Shown: positions 53,675 through 63,924, counted from the stretch's first letter. The stretch: 64,000 nt of DNA from an uncultured Croceitalea sp. (GCA_947495075.1 CANLXH010000001.1:1878654-1942653), one strand, 5' to 3'. Numbers and translations are program-made. Notes: generated by a model not told the origin, from the sequence alone.

Positions 53675-55009
53675 GTGCGAAAAGTATTTAAAAGTATATA
53701 TCTGAAAAAGCGATTCTTTATAATGTTGGTTACAACAATTGTAGGTTTTTTGATGTCTTTTATTTTTCCAGATTTACTTGGCGCTATGCGAATTATCTTT
53801 TTTGTTTTTCTTTTACTTATCCTAGTAGACTTACTATTACTTTTTTTATCAAAAGGTGGCATAAAGGCGGAACGCTTATTACCAGACAAACTATCTAATG
53901 GGGATAAAAATTTAATAGAAATCCAGATTGCTAATAATTATCTTTTTAAAGCTCACGTTAGACTTATAGATGAACTCCCTTTTCAATTCCAAAAACGAGA
54001 TTTTGGGTTGGTAAGTACTATAAAAAGCGGTGGCTCAAAAAGTTATTCTTATGAAGTAAGACCAACAGAAAGAGGAGTATATTCTTTTGGAAGCTTAAAC
54101 ATTTTTGCAAGCTCACCTATTGGCTTCTTAGCTAAGAAATATCGATTCAACACCAGTAAAGAAGTCCCAGTTTACCCATCTTTTCTTCAGCTTCGCAAAT
54201 ATGACTTAATTGCTTTTACTAATCGTCTTTTCGAGTATGGACTTAAGAAAATTAGACGTATTGGTCACACTATGGAGTTTGAGCAGATAAAAGACTATAT
54301 ACAAGGTGACGATATTAGAAACATTAATTGGAAAGCAACAGCCAAAAGAGGACAATTGATGGTGAATCAGTTCCAAGATGAAAAATCACAGCCTATTTAT
54401 TCTGTTATCGATAAAGGTAGGGTTATGAAAATGCCTTTTGAAGAACTAAGCTTATTAGACTATGCCATTAATGCAACATTAGTTATTAGTAACATCGCTA
54501 TTAAAAAGAATGATAAAGCTGGTATGTTTTCATTCAGCAACAAAATTGAGAATAGAGTTGTCGCTGAGCGTAGAAGCTCCCAAATGAATCTCATATTAGA
54601 GACGCTTTATAATTTAGAAACCAATTTTGTAGAAAGTGATTTTAGTAGACTTTATATTGATGTAAAAAGAAATATTAACCAAAGAAGTCTACTCCTACTC
54701 TACACCAATTTTGAAACTTTAGATGCGCTAAATAGACAATTACCATACTTACAAGCTATTGCAAAGCAACACCTATTAGTAGTAATCTTTTTTGAAAATA
54801 CAGAGTTATTAGAATTTGCTGATAAAAAAGCTGAAAATACCCAACAGATTTTTGAGCAGACCATTGCTGAAAAATTTATTTATGAAAAGAAACTTATAGT
54901 AAACGAATTAAGGAAGTTTGGAATACAAACCATTCTAACAAAGCCCGAAAATTTAACAATTAATACCATAAACAAATATCTAGAAATTAAGGCTAGAGGA
55001 TTATTATAA
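53675..55009 (+). CDS. DUF58 domain-containing protein
   Basis: The 444-residue protein has two N-terminal membrane helices (about 14-33 and 36-56) and a DUF58 domain containing the diagnostic block QIKDYIQGDDIRNINWKATA (about 207-226). DUF58 lies next to a VWA-like region. The start is GTG. It closes the operon from the SpoIIM-like gene. No BatA/BatB-type VWA gene follows, so this is not the Bat aerotolerance operon. Confidence 0.9.
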   Translation: MRKVFKSIYLKKRFFIMLVTTIVGFLMSFIFPDLLGAMRIIFFVFLLLILVDLLLLFLSKGGIKAERLLPDKLSNGDKNLIEIQIANNYLFKAHVRLIDELPFQFQKRDFGLVSTIKSGGSKSYSYEVRPTERGVYSFGSLNIFASSPIGFLAKKYRFNTSKEVPVYPSFLQLRKYDLIAFTNRLFEYGLKKIRRIGHTMEFEQIKDYIQGDDIRNINWKATAKRGQLMVNQFQDEKSQPIYSVIDKGRVMKMPFEELSLLDYAINATLVISNIAIKKNDKAGMFSFSNKIENRVVAERRSSQMNLILETLYNLETNFVESDFSRLYIDVKRNINQRSLLLLYTNFETLDALNRQLPYLQAIAKQHLLVVIFFENTELLEFADKKAENTQQIFEQTIAEKFIYEKKLIVNELRKFGIQTILTKPENLTINTINKYLEIKARGLL

Positions 55010-55010
55010 T

Positions 55011-55454
55011 CTATTCAGTATGGATTATAGTTGTAGAAAATTGTAACTCATTCAATGTAGGCAACCCATTTTTAAAAAATAAATCAAGGTTATTATTATA
55101 ATCTAGCTGAGCTGTTCTAGCCTGCTTTCTTCTCTTTTTAGCAGTAAAAATATCAATTGTAAAACCAACTGCAATTCCGCCCAAAGCTGTTGCCAAAACA
55201 TCACCATTATCCCAACTATTACCGTCTTGACCAGAATCTATTGCTTCTTTTCCCAAACCAACCAACAAGGCACCTCCAACAGCTCCGGCAAAAGTCCAAT
55301 ACCTATCGCCATCCGAAATTTCTTTAGCAATACCTGCTCCAGCAAGTCCAAATAAAGCTCCACCAACAAAATGAAGCACTTTATCATTTTCAATTTGAGA
55401 ATTACCAAAATTGAATGCTAAAAAAACAGCTAAAACAAATACTTGTGGTTTCAT
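55011..55454 (-). CDS. secreted membrane-spanning small protein, YfiM-like
   Basis: The 147-residue protein has a signal peptide (MKPQVFVLAVFLAFNFGNSQ). Gly- and Ala-rich hydrophobic segments follow (VLHFVGGALFGLAGAGIAKE, TFAGAVGGALLVGLGKEAID, VLATALGGIAVGFTIDIFTA), each with the spacing of DUF2279/YfiM proteins. A basic C-terminus ends it. Function unknown. It is convergent with the DUF58 gene at a 1-base gap. The 246 bases after it (55455-55700) hold no gene, only a TACATTTG at 55509-55516 that could be a promoter. Confidence 0.65.
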   Translation of the reverse strand: MKPQVFVLAVFLAFNFGNSQIENDKVLHFVGGALFGLAGAGIAKEISDGDRYWTFAGAVGGALLVGLGKEAIDSGQDGNSWDNGDVLATALGGIAVGFTIDIFTAKKRRKQARTAQLDYNNNLDLFFKNGLPTLNELQFSTTIIHTE

Positions 55455-55700
55455 AGAAAGCTACTAGGTCAAATATATAAAAGTAGTTTAGGCTTTTTAA
55501 GTTATCCTATACATTTGTACCGTCTAGAAGATTAAATAAAGTTTATTAGTATGAAAAATAGATTTTTTTAGCAAAAAGTAATTAAATCCTAATTAAAGAG
55601 ACTATTAAGCAAAAAAAATAAAATACATTCTTATTAACAAACAAATCATCTATATCTACTTTATAATCACTAATTTAGATATGTGATTTTATTTAAAAAA

Positions 55701-57014
55701 ATGCTCATGAAAACTTTGCTTTTTACACAAAAACCAATTAAAACGATAAAAGGTATTTTTATTCTATTCTTCTTAAGTATTTCCCCCTATCTATTTGCTT
55801 TTCAAAATAATACTAATTTTAAACAATATGAAGGTGAGGTTATCGATGATGAAAATAAAAAACCTCTTGTCTTTGCTACAATAACGGTCGAAGGCACAAA
55901 TATTAGTACTATTACCAACACAGAGGGGAACTTTCTTCTTAAAGTACCTGTCGATTTAACTGGAGGTACCGTACTGTTTTCATTTATTGGCTATACAACT
56001 AAGAAGATTACACTTAATGATTTAAAATCAACTAAAAATAAAATTAGTTTAAAGACATCAGCACTTCAGTTATCTGGAGTAAACATTAATGCGCCTAAAG
56101 ATGCAAAGGCTTTGTTTCAAGAAACCCTAAATAAAAAAGGAGAAAACTATTTTGATGACCCTACATTAATGACTGCTTTTTATAGAGAAACTATAAAAAA
56201 GAGAAGGAAAAACGTTTCGCTTTCAGAAGCTGTGGTTAGTATATACAAAACACCTTATTCTTCTGAAAAAAGAGATGCAGTTGAGCTTTATAAGGCTAGA
56301 AAAAGTACTGACTACAGTAAACTCGACACAGTTGCTCTAAAACTGCAAGGAGGTCCTTTTAACGCCCTCTATGTAGATATTATGAAATATCCAGAATACA
56401 TCTTCACAAATGAATCTATTGATGATTATGAATTTACTTTCGATAAATCTACTAGAGTTAATGATAGATTAATATATATTATCAACTTTAATCAACTAAA
56501 GACTATTGAGACGCCGCTGTATCAAGGTAAGTTATATATAGATGCCGAAAATAAAACATTAACGAGTGCGGTTTACAATTTAAATATTACCAATAGAGAA
56601 TTAGCCGCTCGTTTATTTGTTCGTAAAAAGCCTGCTAAAGTAGATGTATGGCCAACGGAAGTAGCCTATCGGGTTGATTACAGAAATAAAAACGGAAAAT
56701 GGTATTATGGTTATAGTAATGTACTATTAGAGTTTAAGGTTGACTGGGATGATAGATTATTCAATTCTGTTTATAGCATGACAGCTGAAATGGCGGTCAC
56801 AGATTGGCAAAAGAATGAAACAGGTAAACTACCAAAATTTAAGGAACGATTAAAAAAATCAATTATACTTAGTGAAGAAGCTTTAGGGTTTTCAGATCCC
56901 GATTTTTGGGGAGAATACAACATAATAGAGCCTGAAAAATCTATTGAATCTGCTATTAAAAAGATTCAACGGCAACTAAGAAGAGCTAAAAAGAATGGTA
57001 CTTCTACTCCATAA
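55701..57014 (+). CDS. carboxypeptidase-like regulatory domain protein
   Basis: The roughly 437-residue protein has a signal peptide-like segment ending near FAFQ. It has a CarboxypepD_reg-like beta domain (YEGEVIDDENKKPLVFATITVEGTNISTITNTEGNFLLKVP) and a large domain of mixed strands resembling DUF5686 outer-membrane-associated proteins, but without the C-terminal barrel. Starts at 55701 and 55707 (both ATG) are possible. Monocistronic. Function unknown. Confidence 0.7.
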   Translation: MLMKTLLFTQKPIKTIKGIFILFFLSISPYLFAFQNNTNFKQYEGEVIDDENKKPLVFATITVEGTNISTITNTEGNFLLKVPVDLTGGTVLFSFIGYTTKKITLNDLKSTKNKISLKTSALQLSGVNINAPKDAKALFQETLNKKGENYFDDPTLMTAFYRETIKKRRKNVSLSEAVVSIYKTPYSSEKRDAVELYKARKSTDYSKLDTVALKLQGGPFNALYVDIMKYPEYIFTNESIDDYEFTFDKSTRVNDRLIYIINFNQLKTIETPLYQGKLYIDAENKTLTSAVYNLNITNRELAARLFVRKKPAKVDVWPTEVAYRVDYRNKNGKWYYGYSNVLLEFKVDWDDRLFNSVYSMTAEMAVTDWQKNETGKLPKFKERLKKSIILSEEALGFSDPDFWGEYNIIEPEKSIESAIKKIQRQLRRAKKNGTSTP

Positions 57015-57170
57015 AAATTAAATTCTTAATAGAAGTTTTTATTAAAGCTCTTTTATAAATAGCACATAAGAATTTAGAGTATAGCAGCCTTTTTTTAAAA
57101 GATATGTTAACTACTTTAGAGTAATATTTTAATCCCTTTTGGTATAGAAATTACCAAATAATAAAATACA

Positions 57171-57196
57171 AAAAATCCCCTTTCGGGGATTTTTTT
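57171..57196 (-). terminator. rho-independent terminator of rocD
   Basis: AAAAATCCCC-TTTC-GGGGATTTTT forms a strong stem with T-runs on both strands, overlapping the rocD stop. The 180-base gap 57015-57194 has nothing else recognisable. Confidence 0.85.
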
Positions 57197-58475
57197 ACTT
57201 CTTAAATTCTGATAGTGTTTTTGTTATTATGGAAACACAATCAAGCAATTGTTCCTCTGTCATTACCAATGGCGGTGCAAATCTTATGATATTTCCATGA
57301 GTAGGCTTCGCCAATAGACCATTATCTCTTAGAGCTATGCAAATATCCCAAGCCGTAGAACTATCCTCGGTATCATTTATTAAAATGGCATTAAGTAGCC
57401 CCTTACCTCTAACTGAACTTACTAAATCACATGTAGGAATAAATTTTTCCAGTTCATTTCTAAAAAGGTTGCCCAGTTTATAAGCGTTATTAGCTAACTC
57501 TTCATTTTTGATGACATCTAAGGCTGCAATCCCCACTGCAGCTGCAATCGGATTGCCTCCAAAAGTACTTCCATGGTTTCCAGGGCCAATTACATCCATC
57601 ACTATATCATCTGCTAAAACTGCAGAAACTGGATAAGCTCCACCAGAGAGTGCTTTACCTAATATTAATATATCAGGTTTAACTTCTGGTTCTCCGCTAC
57701 AATGCTTATCAGAGCATGAGCAATTACCACAAGTAGCTAAAAGTCTTCCCGTACGGGCAATACCTGTTTGTACTTCATCTGCAATAAATAACACATTGTG
57801 CTTCTTACAAAGTTCTTTTGCAGCTTTTAAATAACCCTCTGAAGGGACATACACCCCTGCTTCTCCTTGAATAGGTTCTACCATGAAGCCAGCAACGTTC
57901 TCATTATTTTCTAAGGCCTTCTCTAATGCATCAAGATCATCATATTCAATCTTAATAAAACCACCTGTGTAGGGTCCAAAGTTCTTGCGCGCTACTGGGT
58001 CATTAGAAAATGAAATAATAGTGGTAGTCCTACCATGAAAGTTATTTTCGCAAACAATAATTTGAGCTTTATTCTCTGGAATACCTTTTTTTTCATAGGC
58101 CCATTTTCTACAGATTTTTAAAGCAGTTTCTACTGCTTCAGCTCCTGTATTCATAGGTAAAAGTTTGTCAAATTTAAAAGTATCCGTAGCATACTTTTCA
58201 AACTTTCCAAGCATATCATTATAAAATGCTCTCGATGTAAGCGTTAGTGTTTGCGCTTGGTTTGTCATTGCTTCAATAATAGAAGGATGACAATGTCCTT
58301 GATTTACCGCAGAGTATGCTGACAAAAAATCATAATACTTTTTTCCTTCGACATCCCAAACAAATACTCCTTTACCTTTGCTTAATACAACAGGAAGTGG
58401 GTGGTAATTGTGAGCTCCATACTTGTTTTCTAAATCTATCGCTTCTTGCGATGTTAATTGTTCTAAAACAGCCAT
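57195..58475 (-). CDS. rocD: ornithine aminotransferase
   Basis: The 426-residue PLP enzyme converts ornithine and 2-oxoglutarate to glutamate semialdehyde and glutamate. The blocks [34 protein letters not shown] and [13 protein letters not shown] (with the PLP Lys) are intact. Just before the PLP Lys is an insert with a Cys cluster, [11 protein letters not shown]. The insert appears usual in flavobacterial members, but its purpose is not known. It is monocistronic with its own terminator. Confidence 0.93.
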   Translation of the reverse strand: MAVLEQLTSQEAIDLENKYGAHNYHPLPVVLSKGKGVFVWDVEGKKYYDFLSAYSAVNQGHCHPSIIEAMTNQAQTLTLTSRAFYNDMLGKFEKYATDTFKFDKLLPMNTGAEAVETALKICRKWAYEKKGIPENKAQIIVCENNFHGRTTTIISFSNDPVARKNFGPYTGGFIKIEYDDLDALEKALENNENVAGFMVEPIQGEAGVYVPSEGYLKAAKELCKKHNVLFIADEVQTGIARTGRLLATCGNCSCSDKHCSGEPEVKPDILILGKALSGGAYPVSAVLADDIVMDVIGPGNHGSTFGGNPIAAAVGIAALDVIKNEELANNAYKLGNLFRNELEKFIPTCDLVSSVRGKGLLNAILINDTEDSSTAWDICIALRDNGLLAKPTHGNIIRFAPPLVMTEEQLLDCVSIITKTLSEFKK

Positions 58476-58659
58476 TTTAAACAGTTTTTAAATTTATAAA
58501 ATAACCATTCCTGCAATACCTTTATCCTTTCGAAGTCTCGAAAATTCAGCGTGGGAGAGAAATCATCCCTAGTAGATTTACAAAATTAGCAAATTTTTAT
58601 AGAAGCTTATAAAATTCATCATTTCTTCATTCCAATAAAATCGCACCATTAAAAACTAG

Positions 58660-58667
58660 TATTTTTG
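58660..58667 (+). promoter_or_regulatory. -7 promoter element of rlmD
   Basis: TATTTTTG matches TAnnTTTG and ends 4 bases before the rlmD ATG. Transcription would begin at or next to the start codon. Confidence 0.45.
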
Positions 58668-58671
58668 CCAA

Positions 58672-60084
58672 ATGCGAAAAAAGAATAGAAGACTGGTATT
58701 CGAAAATGTTGAAGTAATAGATGCAGGAGCAAAAGGGAAATCAGTTGCGAAAGCCCCAGATGGTAGGATTATCTTCTTAACAAATGCTATTCCTGGAGAT
58801 ATTGTAGATGTACAAACTACCAAGAAACGAAAAGCCTATTTTGAAGGAACTGCTACTCACTTTCACAAACTTTCTGATAAAAGAACAAAACCAGAATGCC
58901 AACACTTTGGAGTTTGTGGGGGTTGCAAATGGCAACACATGGACTATAAACACCAATTATATTACAAACAAAAAGAAGTTGAGAATAACCTAAAAAGGAT
59001 TGGCGGTGTAGAACTACCAAAAATAACACCAATTTTAGGCTCCAAAGAAACCTATTTCTATCGTAATAAAATGGAGTTCTCCTTTTCTGACAGCAGATGG
59101 CTTACCCTGGAAGAACTTAAATCCGATACTATTTTTGAAGACAAAAATGCATTAGGTTTTCATATTCCTGGAATGTGGGACAAAATCCTGGATATCAAAA
59201 AATGCCATTTACAGGCAGACCCATCAAACCCCATTCGCTTATGGGTAAAAGCGTTTGCCGAAGAACATGGACTTAAGTTTTTTAATCCTAGAAAACAAGA
59301 AGGCTTATTACGAACATTAATGATTCGCACCTCTTCTATTGGAGAGATTATGCTAGTAGTTCAATTTTTTGAAGATAATAATACAAAGAGAGAACTTTTA
59401 TTCGAGAACCTTATAAAAACCTTTCCTGAAATAACCTCTTTACAATATGTAGTTAACCAAAAAGCAAATGACACTATTTATGATCAACAAGTTATTTGTT
59501 ATGCTGGAAGAGATCACATTTTTGAAGAAATGGAAGGTTTACAGTTTAAAATAAATGCTAAATCTTTTTATCAGACAAATTCAGCACAGGCGTATGAATT
59601 GTATAAAGTTACTCGTGATTTTGCAAATCTTACCGGAGAAGAACTTGTCTATGACTTATATACTGGAACTGGAACTATAGCACAATTTGTATCAAAAAAT
59701 GCAAAAAAAGTAGTTGGTATAGAATCTGTTCCTGAGGCTATAATTGATGCCAAAGCTAATGCAAAGCATAATAAAATAGACAATGTGGAATTCTTTGTAG
59801 GAGATATGAAAACTGTATTTGATGATAGTTTTATCGCAAAAAATGGAAAACCAGATATCATCATTACGGACCCTCCTAGGGATGGCATGCATAAATTAGT
59901 TGTTGAACAATTGTTAAAAGTTGCTCCAAATAAAATCGTTTATGTAAGTTGCAACAGTGCAACACAAGCAAGAGATTTAGCTTTGCTGAATGAAAAATAT
60001 GAAGTAATAAAAGTACAACCGGTAGATATGTTCCCTCAAACTCATCATGTTGAAAATATTGTACTTTTACGTAAGCGTATCTAA
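58672..60084 (+). CDS. rlmD: 23S rRNA (uracil(1939)-C(5))-methyltransferase RlmD
   Basis: The 470-residue enzyme has an N-terminal TRAM domain and an iron-sulfur site. The Cys residues are in C78xxxxxC84xxC87 (CQHFGVCGGC), with a fourth in KKCHL. The SAM domain has LYTGTGTIAQF, TDPPRDG and the catalytic Cys in YVSCNSATQARD. It methylates U1939 of 23S rRNA. The two following genes are probably cotranscribed. Confidence 0.92.
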   Translation: MRKKNRRLVFENVEVIDAGAKGKSVAKAPDGRIIFLTNAIPGDIVDVQTTKKRKAYFEGTATHFHKLSDKRTKPECQHFGVCGGCKWQHMDYKHQLYYKQKEVENNLKRIGGVELPKITPILGSKETYFYRNKMEFSFSDSRWLTLEELKSDTIFEDKNALGFHIPGMWDKILDIKKCHLQADPSNPIRLWVKAFAEEHGLKFFNPRKQEGLLRTLMIRTSSIGEIMLVVQFFEDNNTKRELLFENLIKTFPEITSLQYVVNQKANDTIYDQQVICYAGRDHIFEEMEGLQFKINAKSFYQTNSAQAYELYKVTRDFANLTGEELVYDLYTGTGTIAQFVSKNAKKVVGIESVPEAIIDAKANAKHNKIDNVEFFVGDMKTVFDDSFIAKNGKPDIIITDPPRDGMHKLVVEQLLKVAPNKIVYVSCNSATQARDLALLNEKYEVIKVQPVDMFPQTHHVENIVLLRKRI

Positions 60085-60108
60085 TTATTTAAGCATTTTT
60101 AAAACGCT

Positions 60109-60639
60109 ATGAAGAGAGCCCCTCTAGTTTTGATAATTCTATTATTTTTAATCAATTTTTCTTCTTGCGAGAAAGATGATATTTGCGTTGATGGCGATAC
60201 CCCATTATTAATAATTGGCTTTTATGATATTGAAGATACAACAGTTTTTAAGCCTGTTCCCTTATTAAGGGTTAGGTCTCTTGATAATCAATCTCTTTTA
60301 AATGATAATATTGCATTTGGGTTTTCGGATAGATCTACCGTTGCAGACTCTATTTTTATTCCATTAAGAATAGATAACACAACTACTGCATTTGAATTTA
60401 TAATCAACTCTGCAGGAGATGATACAATGATGGAGGAAACAGGAAATACAGATAATTTAAGTTTCACTTACAGTTTAGGAGAACAATTTGTATCCAGAGC
60501 TTGTGGCTTTGTAGCTAATTATAACGAATTAGATACGATAAGAACTGTAAGCGCTGAAGATTGGATACGCCGCATTACCATCCTTGAGAATACCGTAACA
60601 AATAATCCTACTGCTATTCATGTCAAAATATTTCATTAG
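60109..60639 (+). CDS. DUF6452 family lipoprotein
   Basis: The 176-residue protein has a lipoprotein signal (MKRAPLVLIILLFLINFSSCEKDD, Cys at 20) with the DUF6452-like opening DDICVDGDTPLLIIGFYDIED. The mature part is beta-rich. It follows rlmD by 24 bases and overlaps the DUF6048 gene by 20. The triplet rlmD-DUF6452-DUF6048 is typical of Flavobacteriia, which suggests a functional link that is not yet known. Confidence 0.8.
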   Translation: MKRAPLVLIILLFLINFSSCEKDDICVDGDTPLLIIGFYDIEDTTVFKPVPLLRVRSLDNQSLLNDNIAFGFSDRSTVADSIFIPLRIDNTTTAFEFIINSAGDDTMMEETGNTDNLSFTYSLGEQFVSRACGFVANYNELDTIRTVSAEDWIRRITILENTVTNNPTAIHVKIFH

Positions 60640-61393
60640 CCTATTACTATTTTTTTTAGGGCTTGTGGCTTTTGCGCAAGTAAGTAAACCTGTGGACTTA
60701 AACCCAAAAGATTCTGTAGAATACAAACAAAAATATGGCTTACGAGTTGGCGTAGATTTAAGCAGACCCATACTTTCACTATTTGAAGAAGACTATACTG
60801 GATTAGAACTTGTTGCAGATTATAGACTAAAGGAAAACCTTTTTATCACTGCCGAATTGGGCAATGAAACAAGAACAGATACAGAGGGCGTAGGTAGCAC
60901 TGCATTATATAATTACACAACTTCTGGCAGTTATATAAAATTAGGGTTTGACCATAATACGTATGGTAACTGGTATGGAGAGCAAAATTTTATTACCATA
61001 GGGGGGCGTTATGCCTTTAGCTCATTTAGCCAAACCCTAAATAATTATAGGATTTTTAATAGTAATCGTTTTTTTAATCCTGAAGATTTTACAGAATTAG
61101 TGACTACCCCAGAAGAATTTGATGGCTTAACTGCTTCTTGGTTAGAGTTAGTACTAGGTATGAAAGCTGAATTGTTTAATAATGTATATGCAGGGATAAG
61201 TATACGTTTAGCATATTTAGTAACCGGGCGAAACGAAAACACTAGATTTCCAAATCTTTGGATACCAGGATTTAATAAAGTTACGGATGGCAGCAATTTT
61301 GGAATAGGCTACAACTATTCTATTTCCTATTTTATTCCACTCTATAAAAAAGCAAAGAAAAAACAAGAAAATGCTGAGAAAGAATCACAATAA
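60620..61393 (+). CDS. DUF6048 family outer-membrane-type protein
   Basis: The 257-residue protein has a signal peptide (MSKYFISLLLFFLGLVAFAQ). It then shows barrel-like strands beginning YGLRVGVDLSRPILSLFEEDYTGLELVADYRL, the pattern of DUF6048. It ends with a Lys-rich tail after YSISYFIPLYKK. Function unknown. It overlaps the DUF6452 gene by 20 bases. Confidence 0.82.
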   Translation: MSKYFISLLLFFLGLVAFAQVSKPVDLNPKDSVEYKQKYGLRVGVDLSRPILSLFEEDYTGLELVADYRLKENLFITAELGNETRTDTEGVGSTALYNYTTSGSYIKLGFDHNTYGNWYGEQNFITIGGRYAFSSFSQTLNNYRIFNSNRFFNPEDFTELVTTPEEFDGLTASWLELVLGMKAELFNNVYAGISIRLAYLVTGRNENTRFPNLWIPGFNKVTDGSNFGIGYNYSISYFIPLYKKAKKKQENAEKESQ

Positions 61394-61405
61394 TCTATTA
61401 TTAAA

Positions 61406-62560
61406 TTAGTTGAACTTAGCTTTCTTACTACCCTCATATATTTCGTAATTTACCAACCTAGATTCGAGCTTTCCATTAAATACTTTTATTTTCCTTGATG
61501 GTTTAAGACCAACATGCTTCAACGAATCTAAATTCGAAGTAATTAACCAAGCATTAGTCCCTGGGTAACTTTGTTTTAAAGTATCACCTATTTTAGAATA
61601 AAATTCTTCAACATCAATATTTAAACGTTCTCCATAAGGGGGGTTAAAAACCATTTTTAAGCCATTTTCAACAGGTTTTTCTGTTCTAAAAAAGTCTTTT
61701 CTTTCAATAGTAACATATTCTGTAAGATTAGCATTATCAATATTCTCCTGAGCCTTTCTAACCGCAGACGGTGCTTTATCATAACCTATAATTTTATGTG
61801 TAAACTCTCTGGTTTGATTTAATCTTGATTCTATTATTTTTTCATATAAACTCTCGTCAAAATCACTCCAATTTTTAAAGGAGTAAGAACTCCTATTAAT
61901 GTTCGCAGGTATATTACAAGCTATCATCGCTGCTTCAACTAAAAATGTACCACTCCCACACATAGGGTCTAAAAAATCTGTTCTCCCATCCCAACCACTC
62001 AATAATAAAAGTCCTGCCGCTAAAACTTCATTAATTGGTGCAATATTCGTTGCAGTACGATATCCCCTTTGGTGAAGAGAAGAACCAGAACTATCCAAGG
62101 AAACAGTACAATCATTATTATAAATATGAATATTGATTCGTATATCTGGATTACTAGTATTCACAGAGGGGCGCTCACGAACAGTATCTCTAAATTTATC
62201 TACTAGTGCATCTTTAGAACGTTGAGAAACAAAAAGTGAATTATTAAATACATCTGAATTCATTGTAGTATCAAATGCAAAAGTTTGACTACTATTAAAG
62301 TAATCCAACCATTCAATAGTATATAACTGACGATACAATTGCTTTTCATTAAAAACTTTAAAAGTCTTTATTGGTTTAAAAATTTTGAGTGCCGTTCTTA
62401 AGGACAGGTTGGCTTTATACATAAAGCCCGTATCACCTTCAAAGCTTACGTTTCTTACTCCTTCTTTTACATTACCAGCTCCAAGATTTCTAAGCTCTTT
62501 AGCTAAGATAGATTCAAAGCCATATAAAGTTTTTGCTAACATTTTAAAATTACCTTTCAT
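61406..62560 (-). CDS. THUMP-domain class I SAM-dependent RNA methyltransferase (RlmL N-terminal type)
   Basis: The 384-residue protein has a THUMP domain (about 1-160, with FESILAKELRNLGAGNVKEGVRNVSFEG) and a methyltransferase domain with DPMCGSGTFLVEAAMIA. The catalytic motif NPPYGERL is also present. It resembles the part of RlmL that methylates G2445 of 23S rRNA, and also archaeal Trm14-type enzymes. It stands alone between convergent and divergent neighbours. Confidence 0.85.
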   Translation of the reverse strand: MKGNFKMLAKTLYGFESILAKELRNLGAGNVKEGVRNVSFEGDTGFMYKANLSLRTALKIFKPIKTFKVFNEKQLYRQLYTIEWLDYFNSSQTFAFDTTMNSDVFNNSLFVSQRSKDALVDKFRDTVRERPSVNTSNPDIRINIHIYNNDCTVSLDSSGSSLHQRGYRTATNIAPINEVLAAGLLLLSGWDGRTDFLDPMCGSGTFLVEAAMIACNIPANINRSSYSFKNWSDFDESLYEKIIESRLNQTREFTHKIIGYDKAPSAVRKAQENIDNANLTEYVTIERKDFFRTEKPVENGLKMVFNPPYGERLNIDVEEFYSKIGDTLKQSYPGTNAWLITSNLDSLKHVGLKPSRKIKVFNGKLESRLVNYEIYEGSKKAKFN

Positions 62561-62632
62561 AGCTCAAAAATTGTTCGCCAAAAATAGGCTAATTTTACCC
62601 TCTAGACCCGTAAACCAATAAATTCTATTTTA

Positions 62633-63304
62633 ATGGTGTATCTATTACCCATTTTTGCTGTTTTAGCTAGTTTCTGTTTTGTTTTTATAACCAAACCAAA
62701 AAGTCAAAAAAACATCAAATTACTACTCGCTTTTAGTGGAGCATTTTTACTTGCACTAACTTTTTTTGAATTACTTCCAGAAGTATATCAATCTTCAAAA
62801 CCTAAAACTGTAGCATTATTTATTTTGGCTGGTATACTCTTGCAAATTCTCCTTGAATCCTTTTCTAAAGGAGCAGAACATGGACATTTTCACATGAACA
62901 TAAAGAAAAATAATTTCCCAATAGTCCTTTTATTAAGTCTCTCGTTACATGCTTTAATTGAAGGATTACCCATATCAGAAGAAAACAATATTATCTATGG
63001 TATTTTAATACATAAAGTTCCTGTTTCTATCATATTATCCATTTTTTTATTGAATTCTAATTTAAAAATTGTCTTTGCCGTACTCTTTGTTATCCTATTT
63101 GCTTTAATGACACCTCTTGGCAGCCTGCTAGCCCTAGAAACTACAATATTATCATCATATTATATTGAGCTTACTGCATTAGCTATAGGAGTGTTTTTAC
63201 ATATATCTACGGTAGTACTTTTTGAAAGTTCGCAAGGTCATGCTTTTAATCTTCAAAAACTTATCGTTATTGCATTTGGATTCGGGTTAGCTTATTTTCT
63301 CTAA
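62633..63304 (+). CDS. ZIP family metal transporter
   Basis: The 223-residue protein has about eight membrane helices. The metal-binding motifs are HALIEGLPI (helix IV) and IHKVPVSIILSIFLL (helix V), with a His-rich loop GAEHGHFHMN between helices III and IV. Such carriers import zinc or other divalent metals. It is monocistronic and convergent with the hemolysin III gene at a 2-base gap. Confidence 0.88.
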   Translation: MVYLLPIFAVLASFCFVFITKPKSQKNIKLLLAFSGAFLLALTFFELLPEVYQSSKPKTVALFILAGILLQILLESFSKGAEHGHFHMNIKKNNFPIVLLLSLSLHALIEGLPISEENNIIYGILIHKVPVSIILSIFLLNSNLKIVFAVLFVILFALMTPLGSLLALETTILSSYYIELTALAIGVFLHISTVVLFESSQGHAFNLQKLIVIAFGFGLAYFL

Positions 63305-63306
63305 GA

Positions 63307-63924
63307 CTAATGAGCAATAGTGTAAATAAAGACCCAATGACTTATTGCCCCTGCTAGTACAAAAAGATGCCATATAAAATGATTGAAAGATATTTTTTTA
63401 ACAGCATAAAACAGGATACCAACAGTATAAAAAACACCTCCTAGGCTAAGTAAAAGCAACTCTTTATGCGATGTTTCTTCTATCAAATATGCCAAATCAA
63501 TAATTACAAGCCATCCCATAATTCCATAAAGGATTAAAGAGAAAATTTCAAACTTGCCCGTGAAGAAAAGTTTCAATACTGTTCCAAAAATTGCAATTCC
63601 CCACACTATATACAATAACAAAACCCCTTTTGAATCGCTTAATATTGATAAACAAACTGGAGTATATGTTCCTGCTATCAGATAATAGATACTAATATGA
63701 TCTACTATTCGTAGTTTATCCTTCAATTTAGGATTAGATATGGCGTGGTATGTAGTAGAGGCAGTAAATAACATTAATAAAGATAGACAGTAGATAAATA
63801 AACTAAATTGCAAATCTTTATTTACATCTTTTAATAGAAAATATCCTCCAACAAAAGCAAGAACAATTCCCATTCCATGTGAGTAGGTATTAAACTTTTC
63901 TTCTAATTGTTCTTTGGAGTCCAT
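63307..63924 (-). CDS. hemolysin III family protein (PAQR)
   Basis: The 205-residue protein has seven predicted membrane helices. PAQR motifs include TASTTYHAIS, DHISIYYLIAGTYTPVC and HFIWHLFVLAGAISHW, with metal-site His residues as in the YqfA/HlyIII group. The starts at 63924 and 63933 are both possible. Hydrolase activity in this group is inferred from PAQR relatives. Confidence 0.88.
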   Translation of the reverse strand: MDSKEQLEEKFNTYSHGMGIVLAFVGGYFLLKDVNKDLQFSLFIYCLSLLMLFTASTTYHAISNPKLKDKLRIVDHISIYYLIAGTYTPVCLSILSDSKGVLLLYIVWGIAIFGTVLKLFFTGKFEIFSLILYGIMGWLVIIDLAYLIEETSHKELLLLSLGGVFYTVGILFYAVKKISFNHFIWHLFVLAGAISHWVFIYTIAH

